Source: Hymenobacter rigui
Lineage (GTDB): Bacteria > Bacteroidota > Bacteroidia > Cytophagales > Hymenobacteraceae
Length of the DNA stretch: 64,000 nt
Reading direction: 5' to 3'
Assembly (NCBI RefSeq): GCF_003944715.1
Contig: NZ_RWIT01000001.1
Coordinates: forward strand, 186,001 to 250,000
The position numbers were made by a program, and so were the translations under genes. The notes beneath the pieces were generated by a model, which saw only the letters and a program-made list of their open reading frames with translations, did not search any database and was not told the origin of the DNA. Below are positions 42,471 to 51,146 of this stretch, piece by piece; the first letter of the stretch is position 1; every line of letters starts with the position of its first letter.

Positions 42471-43877
42471 ATGAACCAATACGACGTTACCGTTATCGGC
42501 TCCGGCCCCGGCGGTTATGTAGCGGCCATCCGCTGCGCCCAGCTCGGCCTCAAAACGGCCCTTATCGAGAAATACGACACCCTGGGCGGCACCTGCCTCA
42601 ACGTGGGCTGCATTCCCAGCAAGGCTTTGCTCGACTCGACGGAGCACTACCATAACGCCGCGCACACCTTCAAGGAGCACGGCATTGAGTTGAGCGACCT
42701 GCAGATCAACATGAACCAGCTCATCGACCGCAAAAACGGAGTGGTGAAGGCCAATACCGACGGGATTCAGTTCCTGATGAAGAAAAACAAAATCGACGTC
42801 ATCCACGGCGTTGGTTCGTTTGTCGATAAGAACCACATCAGCATTGCGCCCACGGCCGGCGGCGAAGCCCAGCAGATTGAGACGAAAAACGTCATCATTG
42901 CTACCGGCTCCAAGCCCACCGTGCTGCCCTTCATCCAGCAGGACAAGCAGCGTATCATCACCAGCACCGAGGCCCTGAACATCCGCGAAGTGCCCAAGCA
43001 CATGATTGTGATTGGCGGCGGCGTTATCGGGCTGGAAATGGCCTCGGTGTACGCCCGCCTCGGCGCGAAAGTGTCGGTGGTGGAGTTCATGGATTCGCTC
43101 ATCCCGACCATGGACCGGGGCCTGGGCAAGGAGCTCAAGCGCATCCTGGGCAAAATCGGCATCGAGTTTTTCCTGAGCCACAAGGTAACCGGCGCCACCC
43201 GCGAGGGTGATACCGTGACAGTAACCGCCACCAATCCCAAGGGCGAGGAAGTGAAGTTTGAGGGCGACTACTGCCTGGTGGCCGTGGGCCGCGTGCCCTA
43301 CACCGCGGGCCTGAACCTGGAAGCCGCCGGCGTGCAGATGGAGGAGCGCGGCCGCATTAAGGTGGATGAGCACCTGCAAACCTCGGTGCCCGGCATCTAC
43401 GCCATTGGCGACGTGATTCGGGGGGCTATGCTGGCCCACAAGGCCGAGGAAGAAGGCGTGTTTGTGGCCGAAACCATTGCCGGCCAGAAGCCCCACATCA
43501 ACTACCTGCTCATTCCCGGCGTGGTGTACACCTGGCCGGAAGTGGCGGGAGTGGGCTATACCGAGGAGCAGCTGAAGGAGCAGGGCAAAGCCTACAAAAC
43601 CGGCTCGTTCCCGTTCCGCGCCTCGGGCCGCGCCCGCGCCTCCATGGACCTTGACGGCTTCGTGAAAGTGCTGGCCGACAAGGAAACCGACGAAATCCTG
43701 GGCGTGCACATGATTGGTCCCCGCATCGCCGACCTCATTGCCGAAGCCGTAACGGCCATGGAGTTCCGCGCCTCCGCCGAGGACGTAGCCCGCATGAGCC
43801 ACGCCCACCCCACCTACGCCGAAGCCATGAAGGAAGCCTGTTTGGCAGCTACGGAGAACCGGGCGATTCACATGTAA
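42471..43877 (+). CDS. lpdA: Dihydrolipoyl dehydrogenase (E3)
   Basis: This 468-residue flavoenzyme reoxidises dihydrolipoate on E2 and H proteins with NAD+. The FAD-binding motif VIGSGPGGYVAA, the redox-active pair C42/C47 in GGTCLNVGCIPSKALL, the NAD motif VIGGGVIGLEMASVYARLG and the C-terminal His-Glu block SHAHPTYAEAMKEA are all present. The ATG at 42471 fits the family start; the frame is open further upstream across the inverted repeat, but that part is not coding-like. A terminator follows the stop. Confidence 0.95.
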   Translation: MNQYDVTVIGSGPGGYVAAIRCAQLGLKTALIEKYDTLGGTCLNVGCIPSKALLDSTEHYHNAAHTFKEHGIELSDLQINMNQLIDRKNGVVKANTDGIQFLMKKNKIDVIHGVGSFVDKNHISIAPTAGGEAQQIETKNVIIATGSKPTVLPFIQQDKQRIITSTEALNIREVPKHMIVIGGGVIGLEMASVYARLGAKVSVVEFMDSLIPTMDRGLGKELKRILGKIGIEFFLSHKVTGATREGDTVTVTATNPKGEEVKFEGDYCLVAVGRVPYTAGLNLEAAGVQMEERGRIKVDEHLQTSVPGIYAIGDVIRGAMLAHKAEEEGVFVAETIAGQKPHINYLLIPGVVYTWPEVAGVGYTEEQLKEQGKAYKTGSFPFRASGRARASMDLDGFVKVLADKETDEILGVHMIGPRIADLIAEAVTAMEFRASAEDVARMSHAHPTYAEAMKEACLAATENRAIHM

Positions 43878-43900
43878 TTCCGGCGCTTACGCTAGAAACC

Positions 43901-43938
43901 AAAGCGGCTGCAGCTCTCAGGAGTTGCAGCCGCTTTTT
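43901..43938. terminator. Intrinsic terminator after lpdA
   Basis: AAAGCGGCTGCAGCTC (43901-43916) pairs with GAGTTGCAGCCGCTTT (43921-43936), with a T-run. It lies between convergent genes. Confidence 0.85.
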
Positions 43939-43961
43939 CGGTATTGAGGGGGTGTGGCCAG

Positions 43962-44720
43962 CTACCACAAACCTAGGAAACCTTTCTTCTTGGCCACGTT
44001 GGGACGGGCTACGTCTATCACGTCGGAAATGCCGGCTTCATCGAACTTGTCGAGCAGCGCATCGACGCCCTTGTTCATTTTTAGCTCCATCTCTTCCTTG
44101 TAAATGGGGTACAGACAGTAGAAGTGGATGGTCTTTTCGTCCGTCACGCGCAGTTCCCGGAACTCCTCCGGTAAGCTGATAGAAGGCAATAGCAGCATGC
44201 AGCCCAGTTTTGTATCAGCGGCATAAGGCTCGGCTTGTTCCCCGTTCGGGATGGTGTGGCCGGACCCCAGCCACGTATGGTATTCGTGCGGAAAACGGGC
44301 TATAAACTTCATCCAGCCAATGGGCCAGTAGGCTTCGTCCGTTGGGGTAGAGTCTGCCTGCCCAACGTCTGACAGGGGCCAGGTACTGGGAAGGAGAATG
44401 CAGAGCTCTGCGTACGCTGGGCTCTCTGCATCGGCGGGCACGGTCATGGGCAGGTCGCTCATGCCGGACGTAACCAGCGTGTAAAAGGGAAAATCCTTGG
44501 TGGGAGCCACGATATGCACGTCTAGGTGCACTTTGTCCGAGATAAGCTCGTGAAAAACCCCGGTAACAGGGCCCACGTGCTGTTCGATGTGCCTCGAAAT
44601 AGCCTCAATGGATTCCTCGTCGCCAGATGCCAGGCTGAACGGTTCGGGTTCTACATTTTCGTAACGGTAAATGGGGGCCCCGGAAGACGAATTCTCCGGT
44701 TCGATTTCCTGCTCTGACAT
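43962..44720 (-). CDS. Suppressor-of-fused (SUFU) domain protein, long form
   Basis: This is a 252-residue cytoplasmic protein. SUFU-like features are HIEQHVGPVTGVFHELISDK, VHLDVHIVAPTKDFPFYTLV, MSDLPMTVP, YAELCILLPSTWPLS, WLGSGHTIPNG, CMLLLPSISLPEEF and IHFYCLYPIYKEEMELKMNKG. The last segment is the counterpart of LWLIPITEEERDYKINNG in the shorter SUFU protein at 33.8 kb. It ends ARPNVAKKKGFLGLW. The role may be immunity to a toxin or an orphan function; no toxin is seen nearby. It converges on lpdA. Confidence 0.8.
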   Translation of the reverse strand: MSEQEIEPENSSSGAPIYRYENVEPEPFSLASGDEESIEAISRHIEQHVGPVTGVFHELISDKVHLDVHIVAPTKDFPFYTLVTSGMSDLPMTVPADAESPAYAELCILLPSTWPLSDVGQADSTPTDEAYWPIGWMKFIARFPHEYHTWLGSGHTIPNGEQAEPYAADTKLGCMLLLPSISLPEEFRELRVTDEKTIHFYCLYPIYKEEMELKMNKGVDALLDKFDEAGISDVIDVARPNVAKKKGFLGLW

Positions 44721-44823
44721 AATGGGTAGCGTAAAGTGAAAAGAGAAGAAAGGAAAGCACGTTGCCCGGTTGCTGGTAGCACGATGCCCGGGAAGGATAA
44801 GTGTAAAGAAGTAGGGCGGTTAA

Positions 44824-46500
44824 TCAGGTCTTCTGCACCAGCTTAAACCCTTCTTTCGTCACTTGGTACTGCTGGCCCTGGATGGTGATGGTTTCGCCTT
44901 CCAGTAGCTTGCTCAGGTTCTCAATGTCGCCCTCGATGGTGTGGAGGCTGAAGCCGTGCTTGCGGGCCAGGGCGAGGTACTTGGGGTTGATGTAGTCGCG
45001 GACGCCGCAGAGGATGATGCGCACGTGGGCGGTGGTGTTTTTGAGCAGCCTGGCGTCGCGGGGGAAGGTGTAGTTGTCGGCAATGAGGATAAGCTCGGCC
45101 GAGTCGGGGGCGGCGGCCAGCTGCTGGGCGTAGAGCAGGGCTTCGGCGTCGTTTTCGGGCGCGTCGCCGCCGCCGCCGGCCTTCATGGTTTCAATGAGCT
45201 TGTTCTTGATGGCCTCGTAGCTATCCGTTTTCACGTGGTAGAGGCCGCCGGTTTTGCCCAGGCGCTTTTCTTTGTCGGGCTGGTCGTTGCCGTCGTTGAA
45301 GAACACGAAGGTTTTTTCGTCTTCGAGGGCGCTGAGCTGCAACCAAGCCAGCAAATCGTAGGTGTAGGGAAACATGCTGCCGGTTACGTCGGTCACCACC
45401 ACTTCCTTGCTCCACTCGGGGTGGCGCTGCAGCACCCGGCTCACCACGCCTGCATCGGGCGGCAGGGCCAGCTCGGGGGCGGCGGTGTCGGCGGCGGCCA
45501 GCAGCTCGCCTTTTTTGGTGATGCGCGCCTCGCAGTAGTCTTCCTTGTGCTGCTTGTTCTTGTGCTTCAGAAACACCCGGTACAGCCGGGCCGCCGAGTC
45601 GGGCAGAGCAAAGTGGGTGAAGCCCATATCGGCGGGGCCCAGCAGCTGCAGCGGCCCAATGGGCAGCCGGATGGCCCCGGTAGCCAGAAACGGAAACATC
45701 TTGCGGTCGATGGGGAAGCCGGAGGTGAAGGTCACGCTTTTGCGGATGGCCTCCTCCAGCTCGGCCACGCACACGGGGTGGGCGGTGGGCAGCACCTTCA
45801 CCTTCTGCACGGTGCCGCGGGCGTCCACCGTCAGTTGAAACTTCACCAGCTGCGCTTCCCGCTCAGGGCATTTGTAGAGGCGGCGCAGGCTGCGGGCCAT
45901 CTGGCGGTTGGTGTAGCGGGAGCCGGGCAGGTTGCAGGCCACTTTTTTACCGGGAGCCTTTTTGCCGGCTTTAGGACGCTTCTTTTCCAGCACGCGCAAC
46001 TTGCGGGTGAGGCTGTCGAGGTCGGCGCGCATGGTGGCGGCGGTGGCGTGCCGGGCCACGTACACCACAAACCCGTGGAAAAACGGCTGGCACTCGGCGG
46101 GGCTATTGCAGCCAGTCTGCTCTACCAGCGTCCACGTTACCGACTCATCCTGCAACAGCCCCGGCACAGCAGCGGCCAGGTTGCGGATGCGGCTGAGGTT
46201 GAGCTGGCGCTGGTTGAAGTCGGGGTTGAGGCGGAAGGCCGTGTACACCAGATCCACCCGCACAATGTGCCGCTCCCGCAGGCGCAGGGCCGCCACATCG
46301 GCCCCCGAAAAAGTGGATGGCAGCTGCAGGGCTTCCAGCTCGGGCAGAGGCTGGTAGCGGGCGGTGCGGTAGGCGTTCAGCTGGTCGTAGAAAGCGTCGA
46401 GGTCGGCCGCGGCGAGTGGGCTGGTCTGGGCGCGGGTAGTAACGGATAGCAGGAGCAGCAGAAAGCCGCAGAGAAAAGCCCGAATCAATACAGTAAGCAT
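44824..46500 (-). CDS. Exported VWA-like protein with TonB-C-like middle domain
   Basis: This is a 558-residue protein with a signal peptide (MLTVLIRAFLCGFLLLLLSV, then TTRAQ). The middle part (VKFQLTVDARGTVQKVKVL, then AELEEAIRKSVTFTSG) resembles the TonB C-terminal fold used in Bacteroidota envelope proteins. The C-terminal part is VWA-like: VVVTDVTGSMFPYTYDLLAW carries a metal-site-like DxTxS, followed by KTFVFFNDGNDQPDKEKRLG and SAELILIADNYTFPRDARLL. Cysteines and a Lys-rich linker lie between. It may bind protein partners in the periplasm. An ATG 21 nt further upstream is also possible. Confidence 0.65.
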   Translation of the reverse strand: MLTVLIRAFLCGFLLLLLSVTTRAQTSPLAAADLDAFYDQLNAYRTARYQPLPELEALQLPSTFSGADVAALRLRERHIVRVDLVYTAFRLNPDFNQRQLNLSRIRNLAAAVPGLLQDESVTWTLVEQTGCNSPAECQPFFHGFVVYVARHATAATMRADLDSLTRKLRVLEKKRPKAGKKAPGKKVACNLPGSRYTNRQMARSLRRLYKCPEREAQLVKFQLTVDARGTVQKVKVLPTAHPVCVAELEEAIRKSVTFTSGFPIDRKMFPFLATGAIRLPIGPLQLLGPADMGFTHFALPDSAARLYRVFLKHKNKQHKEDYCEARITKKGELLAAADTAAPELALPPDAGVVSRVLQRHPEWSKEVVVTDVTGSMFPYTYDLLAWLQLSALEDEKTFVFFNDGNDQPDKEKRLGKTGGLYHVKTDSYEAIKNKLIETMKAGGGGDAPENDAEALLYAQQLAAAPDSAELILIADNYTFPRDARLLKNTTAHVRIILCGVRDYINPKYLALARKHGFSLHTIEGDIENLSKLLEGETITIQGQQYQVTKEGFKLVQKT

Positions 46501-46619
46501 AGAATAAACGGATAAGCGCAATGAGGCGCAACATACAGATTTACCGCCAGCATGCCCGCACCTTCGGCAGTGGCGCTGAGTTGCGTTGTGTTACGACCGG
46601 TTATAGATGTTTACTCATA

Positions 46620-46660
46620 AAAAAAGCCTCCAACTGCTTCTAGAGCAGCTGAAGGCTTTT
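46620..46660. terminator. Hairpin terminator of the DUF805 gene
   Basis: AAAAAGCCTCCAACTGCTT pairs imperfectly with GAGCAGCTGAAGGCTTTT. On the minus strand it follows the DUF805 gene and ends in a U-run. Confidence 0.75.
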
Positions 46661-46677
46661 ATGCTATCCGGAAACGT

Positions 46678-47061
46678 TTAGTAAGCCAATACTGCCTCCC
46701 CGGCTTTGGGGTCCGGGCCGTACTGGTTTTCGCCGCGGGTACCTTCGGTTACCAGCAGTACCAGCAGCCAGATACCACCTACCAGGGGCAGGAAAGTAAT
46801 CAGCAGCCACCAGCCGCTCTTATTAATGTCGTGCAGGCGCCGAACTGCTACGGCTAAGCTCGGAATCAGCATAGCCAGTGTATATAGGCCATAAATTGCA
46901 CCGTAGCCAATACCATCCATGGCGGTGCCCAGCACATTATCCAGCACAATAGCAGCTACGGCGAAGATGAGGTTGAACAACACGAACATCCAGTATTCCT
47001 TGCGGCGGGCGCGGCCGCGGAACAGCGCGTAGTTCTTCAATACGTGTAAAAAGTAATTCAT
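46678..47061 (-). CDS. DUF805 membrane protein
   Basis: This 127-residue inner membrane protein begins MNYFLHVLKNYALFRGRARRKEYWMF. The pattern 'F.GRArRkEYW.F.L' and the later RRLHDINKSGWWLLI define DUF805 (YhaH/YiaA-like). Four membrane segments are predicted. The function is unknown. It is transcribed alone, between a csp gene and the VWA-like gene on the same strand, with terminators on both sides. Confidence 0.9.
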   Translation of the reverse strand: MNYFLHVLKNYALFRGRARRKEYWMFVLFNLIFAVAAIVLDNVLGTAMDGIGYGAIYGLYTLAMLIPSLAVAVRRLHDINKSGWWLLITFLPLVGGIWLLVLLVTEGTRGENQYGPDPKAGEAVLAY

Positions 47062-47250
47062 GCGTACTAGTGTGGTGGTTGGGAAAGGTCCTACTCGTCA
47101 GGCTTTTCGGATACGCCCCGTTTGTATAGTGGTTGCTGGACTCCACCCGGCGGCGGCCAAACACAGGGCGCAACCGGGCGGCAATATATAGGTTCTGATA
47201 TGGGTAGCAATAGGCCCCTGAGGGTTTTGCCACGGCTGGAATGGCCCAAC

Positions 47251-47289
47251 AAAAAAAGCGCCATCTACTGCGGGAGTAGCTGGCGCTTT
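47251..47289 (-). terminator. Intrinsic terminator of the cold-shock gene
   Basis: AAAGCGCCATCTACT (47255-47269) pairs with AGTAGCTGGCGCTTT (47275-47289). In minus-strand direction it ends in a U-run from the A-tract at 47251-47257. Confidence 0.8.
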
Positions 47290-47315
47290 GCGTATACAAG
47301 GCTGTATGCGGAAGG

Positions 47316-47783
47316 CTATACGGCGGCGGCTAGTTTAACACCCACCGCGCTGGGGCCTTTCTGGCCCATTTCCACCTCAAACGTCACTTTGTCGTTTTCC
47401 TTGAGCGGAGCTGAAGTCTGCACCTGGTTTACGTGCACAAACACACTCTCGCCGGTAGCCTGGTCCTTGATAAAGCCGTAGCCCTTCGATTCGTTGAAGA
47501 ACGTAACGGTGCCTTTGCGGATCGGGTCTTCATCCGACTCAACGACGCGCGCTGCGCCCAGCTGAATATCTTCCAGCTTAATTTCCTGCTTCTTCTTCTT
47601 CGGATCGGGAGGAGTGGAGGAGATGTTGCCATCCTCATCCACGTAGGCGAGCATCTCATCGAGGCCCTGGCCTTTCTTGGCATTAGCCTGGCGTTCTTCC
47701 TTCTTTTCCTCTTTGTCCTGCCGCTTTTTCAGACGCTTCTTTTCATTTTCCCTCTTGCCGAAGGTGGCTTGTGATCTACCCAT
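47316..47783 (-). CDS. Cold-shock domain protein with charged N-terminal extension
   Basis: This is a 155-residue protein. The cold-shock domain is C-terminal (residues about 88-153): KGTVTFFNESKGYGFIKDQ contains RNP1 (KGYGFI) and ESVFVHVNQV contains RNP2. Before it, about 85 residues are very rich in Lys, Glu and Arg (KRENEKKRLKKRQDKEEKKE), a form common in Bacteroidota. CSD proteins bind single-stranded RNA and DNA and melt structure at low temperature. The mRNA has a possible 290-nt leader, as in other cold-shock genes. Confidence 0.85.
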   Translation of the reverse strand: MGRSQATFGKRENEKKRLKKRQDKEEKKEERQANAKKGQGLDEMLAYVDEDGNISSTPPDPKKKKQEIKLEDIQLGAARVVESDEDPIRKGTVTFFNESKGYGFIKDQATGESVFVHVNQVQTSAPLKENDKVTFEVEMGQKGPSAVGVKLAAAV

Positions 47784-48076
47784 ATGTGGTAATGACGTCT
47801 TTAGGTAATGGCCGTTCTAACCCAGAAGGCCTTGAAATGGTAAAAAAGAGTATCACTTCAGTACAATCTTCAGCAGAAGAAAGTTCCTGTGGTGAGCAGG
47901 GCAGCTATTACACATAACTGCCCCAGTATTGCTGTGTGGCAGCGGGCTTTCTCACGCACAACACGAGGAGTACAAAGCCGCTGCAACAGGCTGCATACAA
48001 GCCGGACCGAGGAAAAACACGGCGTGCCCTACCGCTGAACAACGGGCTGCCATGAGCTGCTGAGGGAACAGGGCAG
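47784..48076 (-). promoter_or_regulatory. Possible long 5' leader of the cold-shock gene
   Basis: About 290 nt lie between a TACCTTTA box and the start codon. GGGCAG (47899-47904) and CTGCCC (47918-47923) form a hairpin. No protein-coding signal is convincing. Long leaders acting as RNA thermosensors are known for cspA-type genes, but nothing here proves that role. Confidence 0.4.
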
Positions 48077-48084
48077 TAAAGGTA
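48077..48084 (-). promoter_or_regulatory. -7-like box (TACCTTTA), minus strand
   Basis: The minus strand reads TACCTTTA within a palindromic AAAGGTACCTTT, so a plus-strand TACCTTTT is present at 48083-48090 as well. Confidence 0.4.
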
Positions 48085-48143
48085 CCTTTTAATTTCGGCA
48101 AAAAATATCTGGTTGCCGCTGCCGCCCAAAGCCGTGCCGGTAT

Positions 48144-49640
48144 TTACCAGCTGCTACCGGCCCCACCGCCCCCCGAGGAGCCGCCGCTGCTGCTGGACCA
48201 GGAGCTGCCCGACGACGAGGAGGAACTGCCGGAAGAGCTGCCGGAGGAAGTAGACAGGCGGGCAATGGTGTATTTCTCTTTCTGCTCGTGGTTGCAGAAG
48301 TAGCAGCGGTGTACGTGCCAGCCCCAGCCCTCCGAGGAGGTAGTAGCGGAGCGCATTACCTGATCCGGCTTAGGTTGGAGGGTGCGGTGGTGGCACTCGG
48401 GGCAGGGCAGCACATCGGTGCTGAGGTTCTGGTAGTCGAGGGTGAAGTGATGCTGGCACCGGGGGCACTCCCACACGTCGTAGTCCACGGATTTTACGTG
48501 CTCCTCGGCCGCCTGGTACAGCTCCAGCTTCTCGTCGTCGGCTTGCTCGCTGAGGCGGTGCATGGGCGTGGTACAGCTGGGGCAGGCGTAAGGGGCTTCG
48601 CGCAGTTTCTGCAGCTGGCGGCGGTAGCGGGCCCAGTAGAAGGCCAGCCCCAGCGGAAACAGCCAAGCCGTGAAGCCCAGGTTATGATGGGCCTGGTGAA
48701 GAAATATGTACTGCTCGTGCCGGGTTTTGGTCGCGTACGTAGTGCGCAATTCCCGTTTGACGCCCCTCAGGTACAGATGCGTGTACAGCAGCGGGAAGCC
48801 GTAGCACAGAGCCAGCAACACACTTGCCGGGAGCGGCCAGTTAGTAAAGACAACGAGGATACCGTACGCCGGCACAATGCCCAGGCTTAGCCATAGAATC
48901 CAGCGCGGAGCCGGTACGGCGGGTTTCTGCACCAACAGTGCAACGGTGGCCGTCAGCCACAACATGACCAGCATCCAGGCAGCTACCACGGTTAAACCGC
49001 TCCAGCTGTTGTCCACAAAGTTCTCCACTACCACCACTGGCTCCGGGGCAGTTTCGGGAGCGGCCTGCAGAGCCGCAGGGGCGGCGGCAGAATCGGCGGG
49101 GGCGAGAGCGGCGGAGCTGGTACCGAGCTGGCGGATGAGGGCCGCCACACCCTGGCGCACGGCTTCATCGTAGCGCTGCTCGCGCAGCAGGGGCACCATA
49201 TATTGCTGCTGAATGCGGAAGCAGATTACGTCGGGCAGGTCGGCTTCGAGGCCATAGCCGGTTTCCATTTCCACCCGCCGCTGATCAAGTACCAGCAGAA
49301 GCAAGAGGCCGTTGTTCTGGTCTTTGTCGCCGATTTTCCAACGGCGGAATAAGGCTGTGGCGGCCGTTTTGGGGGTTTCTTCGCCAATGCTGCGTACGGC
49401 CACCACATCAATGTGCGCCCGGCCACTCTGATCGAGGGCCTGCAGGGTGACGTTGAGGTCCTGCACCGTGGTTGGGGCCAGCAGGCTGTCGGGGTTGCTG
49501 ACGTAGGTTTCGCCCAGCGTTTTGGGGTCCGGAATTCGGGTAAGGTAGTCGGGCTGGGCGGCTGGGGTATCGGGCGAGGAGCAGGCGGACAGTAGGAGCA
49601 GGCCGGCAGTCAGCCAGAGGAGCAGAAGGCGGAAAGGCAT
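48144..49640 (-). CDS. TPM domain membrane lipoprotein with zinc ribbons
   Basis: This is a 498-residue protein with a lipoprotein signal (LLTAGLLLLSAC). A TPM domain follows (residues about 38-175; ALDQSGRAHIDVVAVRSIG and DQNNGLLLLLVLDQRRVEME). These are the TLP18.3/Psb32 features. Two or three membrane segments are in the middle (AAWMLVMLWLTATVALL and WILWLSLGIVPAYGILVVF). Three CxxC knuckles follow (YACPSC, WECPRC, LPCPEC) and the chain ends in a Ser/Gly-rich tail (GGGGAGSSW). The TPM fold is linked to photosystem or membrane protein repair in other organisms. Its role here is unknown. Confidence 0.8.
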   Translation of the reverse strand: MPFRLLLLWLTAGLLLLSACSSPDTPAAQPDYLTRIPDPKTLGETYVSNPDSLLAPTTVQDLNVTLQALDQSGRAHIDVVAVRSIGEETPKTAATALFRRWKIGDKDQNNGLLLLLVLDQRRVEMETGYGLEADLPDVICFRIQQQYMVPLLREQRYDEAVRQGVAALIRQLGTSSAALAPADSAAAPAALQAAPETAPEPVVVVENFVDNSWSGLTVVAAWMLVMLWLTATVALLVQKPAVPAPRWILWLSLGIVPAYGILVVFTNWPLPASVLLALCYGFPLLYTHLYLRGVKRELRTTYATKTRHEQYIFLHQAHHNLGFTAWLFPLGLAFYWARYRRQLQKLREAPYACPSCTTPMHRLSEQADDEKLELYQAAEEHVKSVDYDVWECPRCQHHFTLDYQNLSTDVLPCPECHHRTLQPKPDQVMRSATTSSEGWGWHVHRCYFCNHEQKEKYTIARLSTSSGSSSGSSSSSSGSSWSSSSGGSSGGGGAGSSW

Positions 49641-49711
49641 ACAGGCAGCAAGGGTTGGCGGCGGCTAATGTAGCAGCCCCGGCGGTTTTCCGGTGGGGCT
49701 GGCCGGGCCGG

Positions 49712-50332
49712 CTATTCGCTCACTGCCTGCATGGGTTCATCGTATTCGTCCGCGGCTATCAGCTCCGGCACCTCGCGCACCTCGCCGGGCTGCATATCAC
49801 TGAGCCAGATATCGGCCACGCGCACCCGCACCAGCCGCAGGGTAGGGTAGCCGGCGGCAGCCGTCATCTTGCGCACCTGCCGGAACTTGCCCTCCGTTAC
49901 AATAATGCTGACCCAGCTGGTGGGCCCGTGCCGCTCGTCGCGGATTTTGCGGCCCCGGGCCGGCAGATCGGGGGCGTGCTCTAGGCGGCGCACCCGGGCC
50001 GGCAGCGTCTGGTAAAGTACGCTGCGGTGAGCAATTTCGAGGCCTTCCTGCAGTTGCCGAATGGCTTCGTCGGTGGGCACGCCATCTACCTGGGCGTAGT
50101 ATTCCTTCTCCACATCTTTGCGGCGGATTCGCTCACTTACCCGGCCATCGGTGGTGAGCAGCAGCAGGCCTTCACTGTGCTCATCCAGCCGGCCCACGGC
50201 CATGGTGTTGGCCGGAAAATCGTGCAGCTCGCCCAGAAACTTCTTTTTCCGTGCTTCCCGGGTGTTGTTGCTCATGAACTGGCTGAGGTAGCCAAAGGGT
50301 TTGTACAGCAGAAAGTGGCGGTGCTCGGTCAT
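49712..50332 (-). CDS. Pseudouridine synthase, RluE/RsuA family
   Basis: This 206-residue enzyme converts uridine to pseudouridine in rRNA. The catalytic block VGRLDEHSEGLLLLTTDGRV contains the conserved Asp of GRLD. The start HFLLYKPFGYLSQF and the later VTEGKFRQVRKMTAAAGYPT are typical of RluE (23S rRNA U2457). The ATG is 7 nt after a TACCTTTG box and fits the family start, so the upstream extension is not used. I cannot separate RluE from related RsuA/RluF with certainty. Confidence 0.85.
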   Translation of the reverse strand: MTEHRHFLLYKPFGYLSQFMSNNTREARKKKFLGELHDFPANTMAVGRLDEHSEGLLLLTTDGRVSERIRRKDVEKEYYAQVDGVPTDEAIRQLQEGLEIAHRSVLYQTLPARVRRLEHAPDLPARGRKIRDERHGPTSWVSIIVTEGKFRQVRKMTAAAGYPTLRLVRVRVADIWLSDMQPGEVREVPELIAADEYDEPMQAVSE

Positions 50333-50339
50333 AGGCCCG

Positions 50340-50347
50340 CAAAGGTA
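50340..50347 (-). promoter_or_regulatory. -7 promoter box (TACCTTTG) of the pseudouridine synthase gene
   Basis: Exact TAnnTTTG match on the minus strand, 7 nt before the ATG. The transcript would have little or no leader. Confidence 0.6.
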
Positions 50348-50429
50348 CCCGGTTGCGGGCAGCAGCAATGGCTGGCCTGCCGGCTCCCCAGGTATGTCGG
50401 CGCCATGGGTACTGGGGCTCTGAACAGAC

Positions 50430-50462
50430 AAAAGGCTCCGCAGAGCGTTCTGCGGAGCCTTT
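50430..50462 (-). terminator. Intrinsic terminator of the head-GIN gene
   Basis: AAAAGGCTCCGCAGA (50430-50444) pairs with TCTGCGGAGCCTTT (50449-50462), 18 nt beyond the stop codon in minus-strand direction. Confidence 0.85.
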
Positions 50463-50480
50463 CTGAAGAAATAACCGCCC

Positions 50481-51146
50481 TTACCGCATCAGGCGGGGCT
50501 TGCCTTTGTAATGCACGTCGCTGGAGCCGGAGGCGTGGCTTTGCAGCTCTTCCGTCACGGCCACGTAGGCATCGGAAGCACCGCTGGCCTGCACATCGGC
50601 GATGCGGCTCTGCAGCTCGTAGCCTTTGTAGTCGCTGCTGCCGCTGATGTGAATCTGCTGCCGTTCGGCGCGGCCGGAGAGGCGCAGGTCGCTGGCCCCG
50701 GAGGCCGTAGCCGTCAGGGTTTTTACGTTCAGGTTCATCGTCACGTCGGAGGCACCGCTGGCCTGAATGGTGAAGTTATCGGCGGTGAAAGGGGTGGTGC
50801 TCTTTACATCAGAAGCACCACTGACGGAAACACCCGTGAGCGTGGGGCAGGTGATGTACACGGTAACTTTCTTGTTGGACAGCAGGTTGGACAGGCCTTT
50901 GTCGCGGTACAGTACCAGCGTATTGCCCTGCACCTCGGTCCGCACGTGCTCCAGTACCGTGGGTTCGGCATCTATTTTCACTTCCGTAGCCGGGCCCTGT
51001 TTCAGCACAACATCAATGGCACCGCTGGCTTTTACTTGCTCAAAGCTGCCGACGCTGCGCACCTGTTGGGCCAGGGCCGTAAATGTAGCGGTGCCACTCA
51101 GCAGGGCGGTTACAGCCAGTACAGATACTATCCGGAACGTTTTCAT
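50481..51146 (-). CDS. Head-GIN (DUF2807) domain exported protein
   Basis: This 221-residue protein has a signal peptide (MKTFRIVSVLAVTALLSGTA and so on to ALAQ). The mature part is a right-handed beta-helix with repeats ending SGASDV or SGSSDV: VSVSGASDVKST, IQASGASDVTMN, ATASGASDLRLS, HISGSSDYKG and VQASGASDAYVA. This is the putative auto-transporter adhesin, head-GIN domain. It likely lies outside the cytoplasm; its ligand is unknown. Confidence 0.9.
   Translation of the reverse strand: MKTFRIVSVLAVTALLSGTATFTALAQQVRSVGSFEQVKASGAIDVVLKQGPATEVKIDAEPTVLEHVRTEVQGNTLVLYRDKGLSNLLSNKKVTVYITCPTLTGVSVSGASDVKSTTPFTADNFTIQASGASDVTMNLNVKTLTATASGASDLRLSGRAERQQIHISGSSDYKGYELQSRIADVQASGASDAYVAVTEELQSHASGSSDVHYKGKPRLMR

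Noticed and set aside
47908..48129. A 73-codon minus-strand frame between the TPM and cold-shock genes
   Set aside because: It overlaps the presumed promoter, has no family resemblance or normal codon pattern, and ends in a region best explained as leader RNA.
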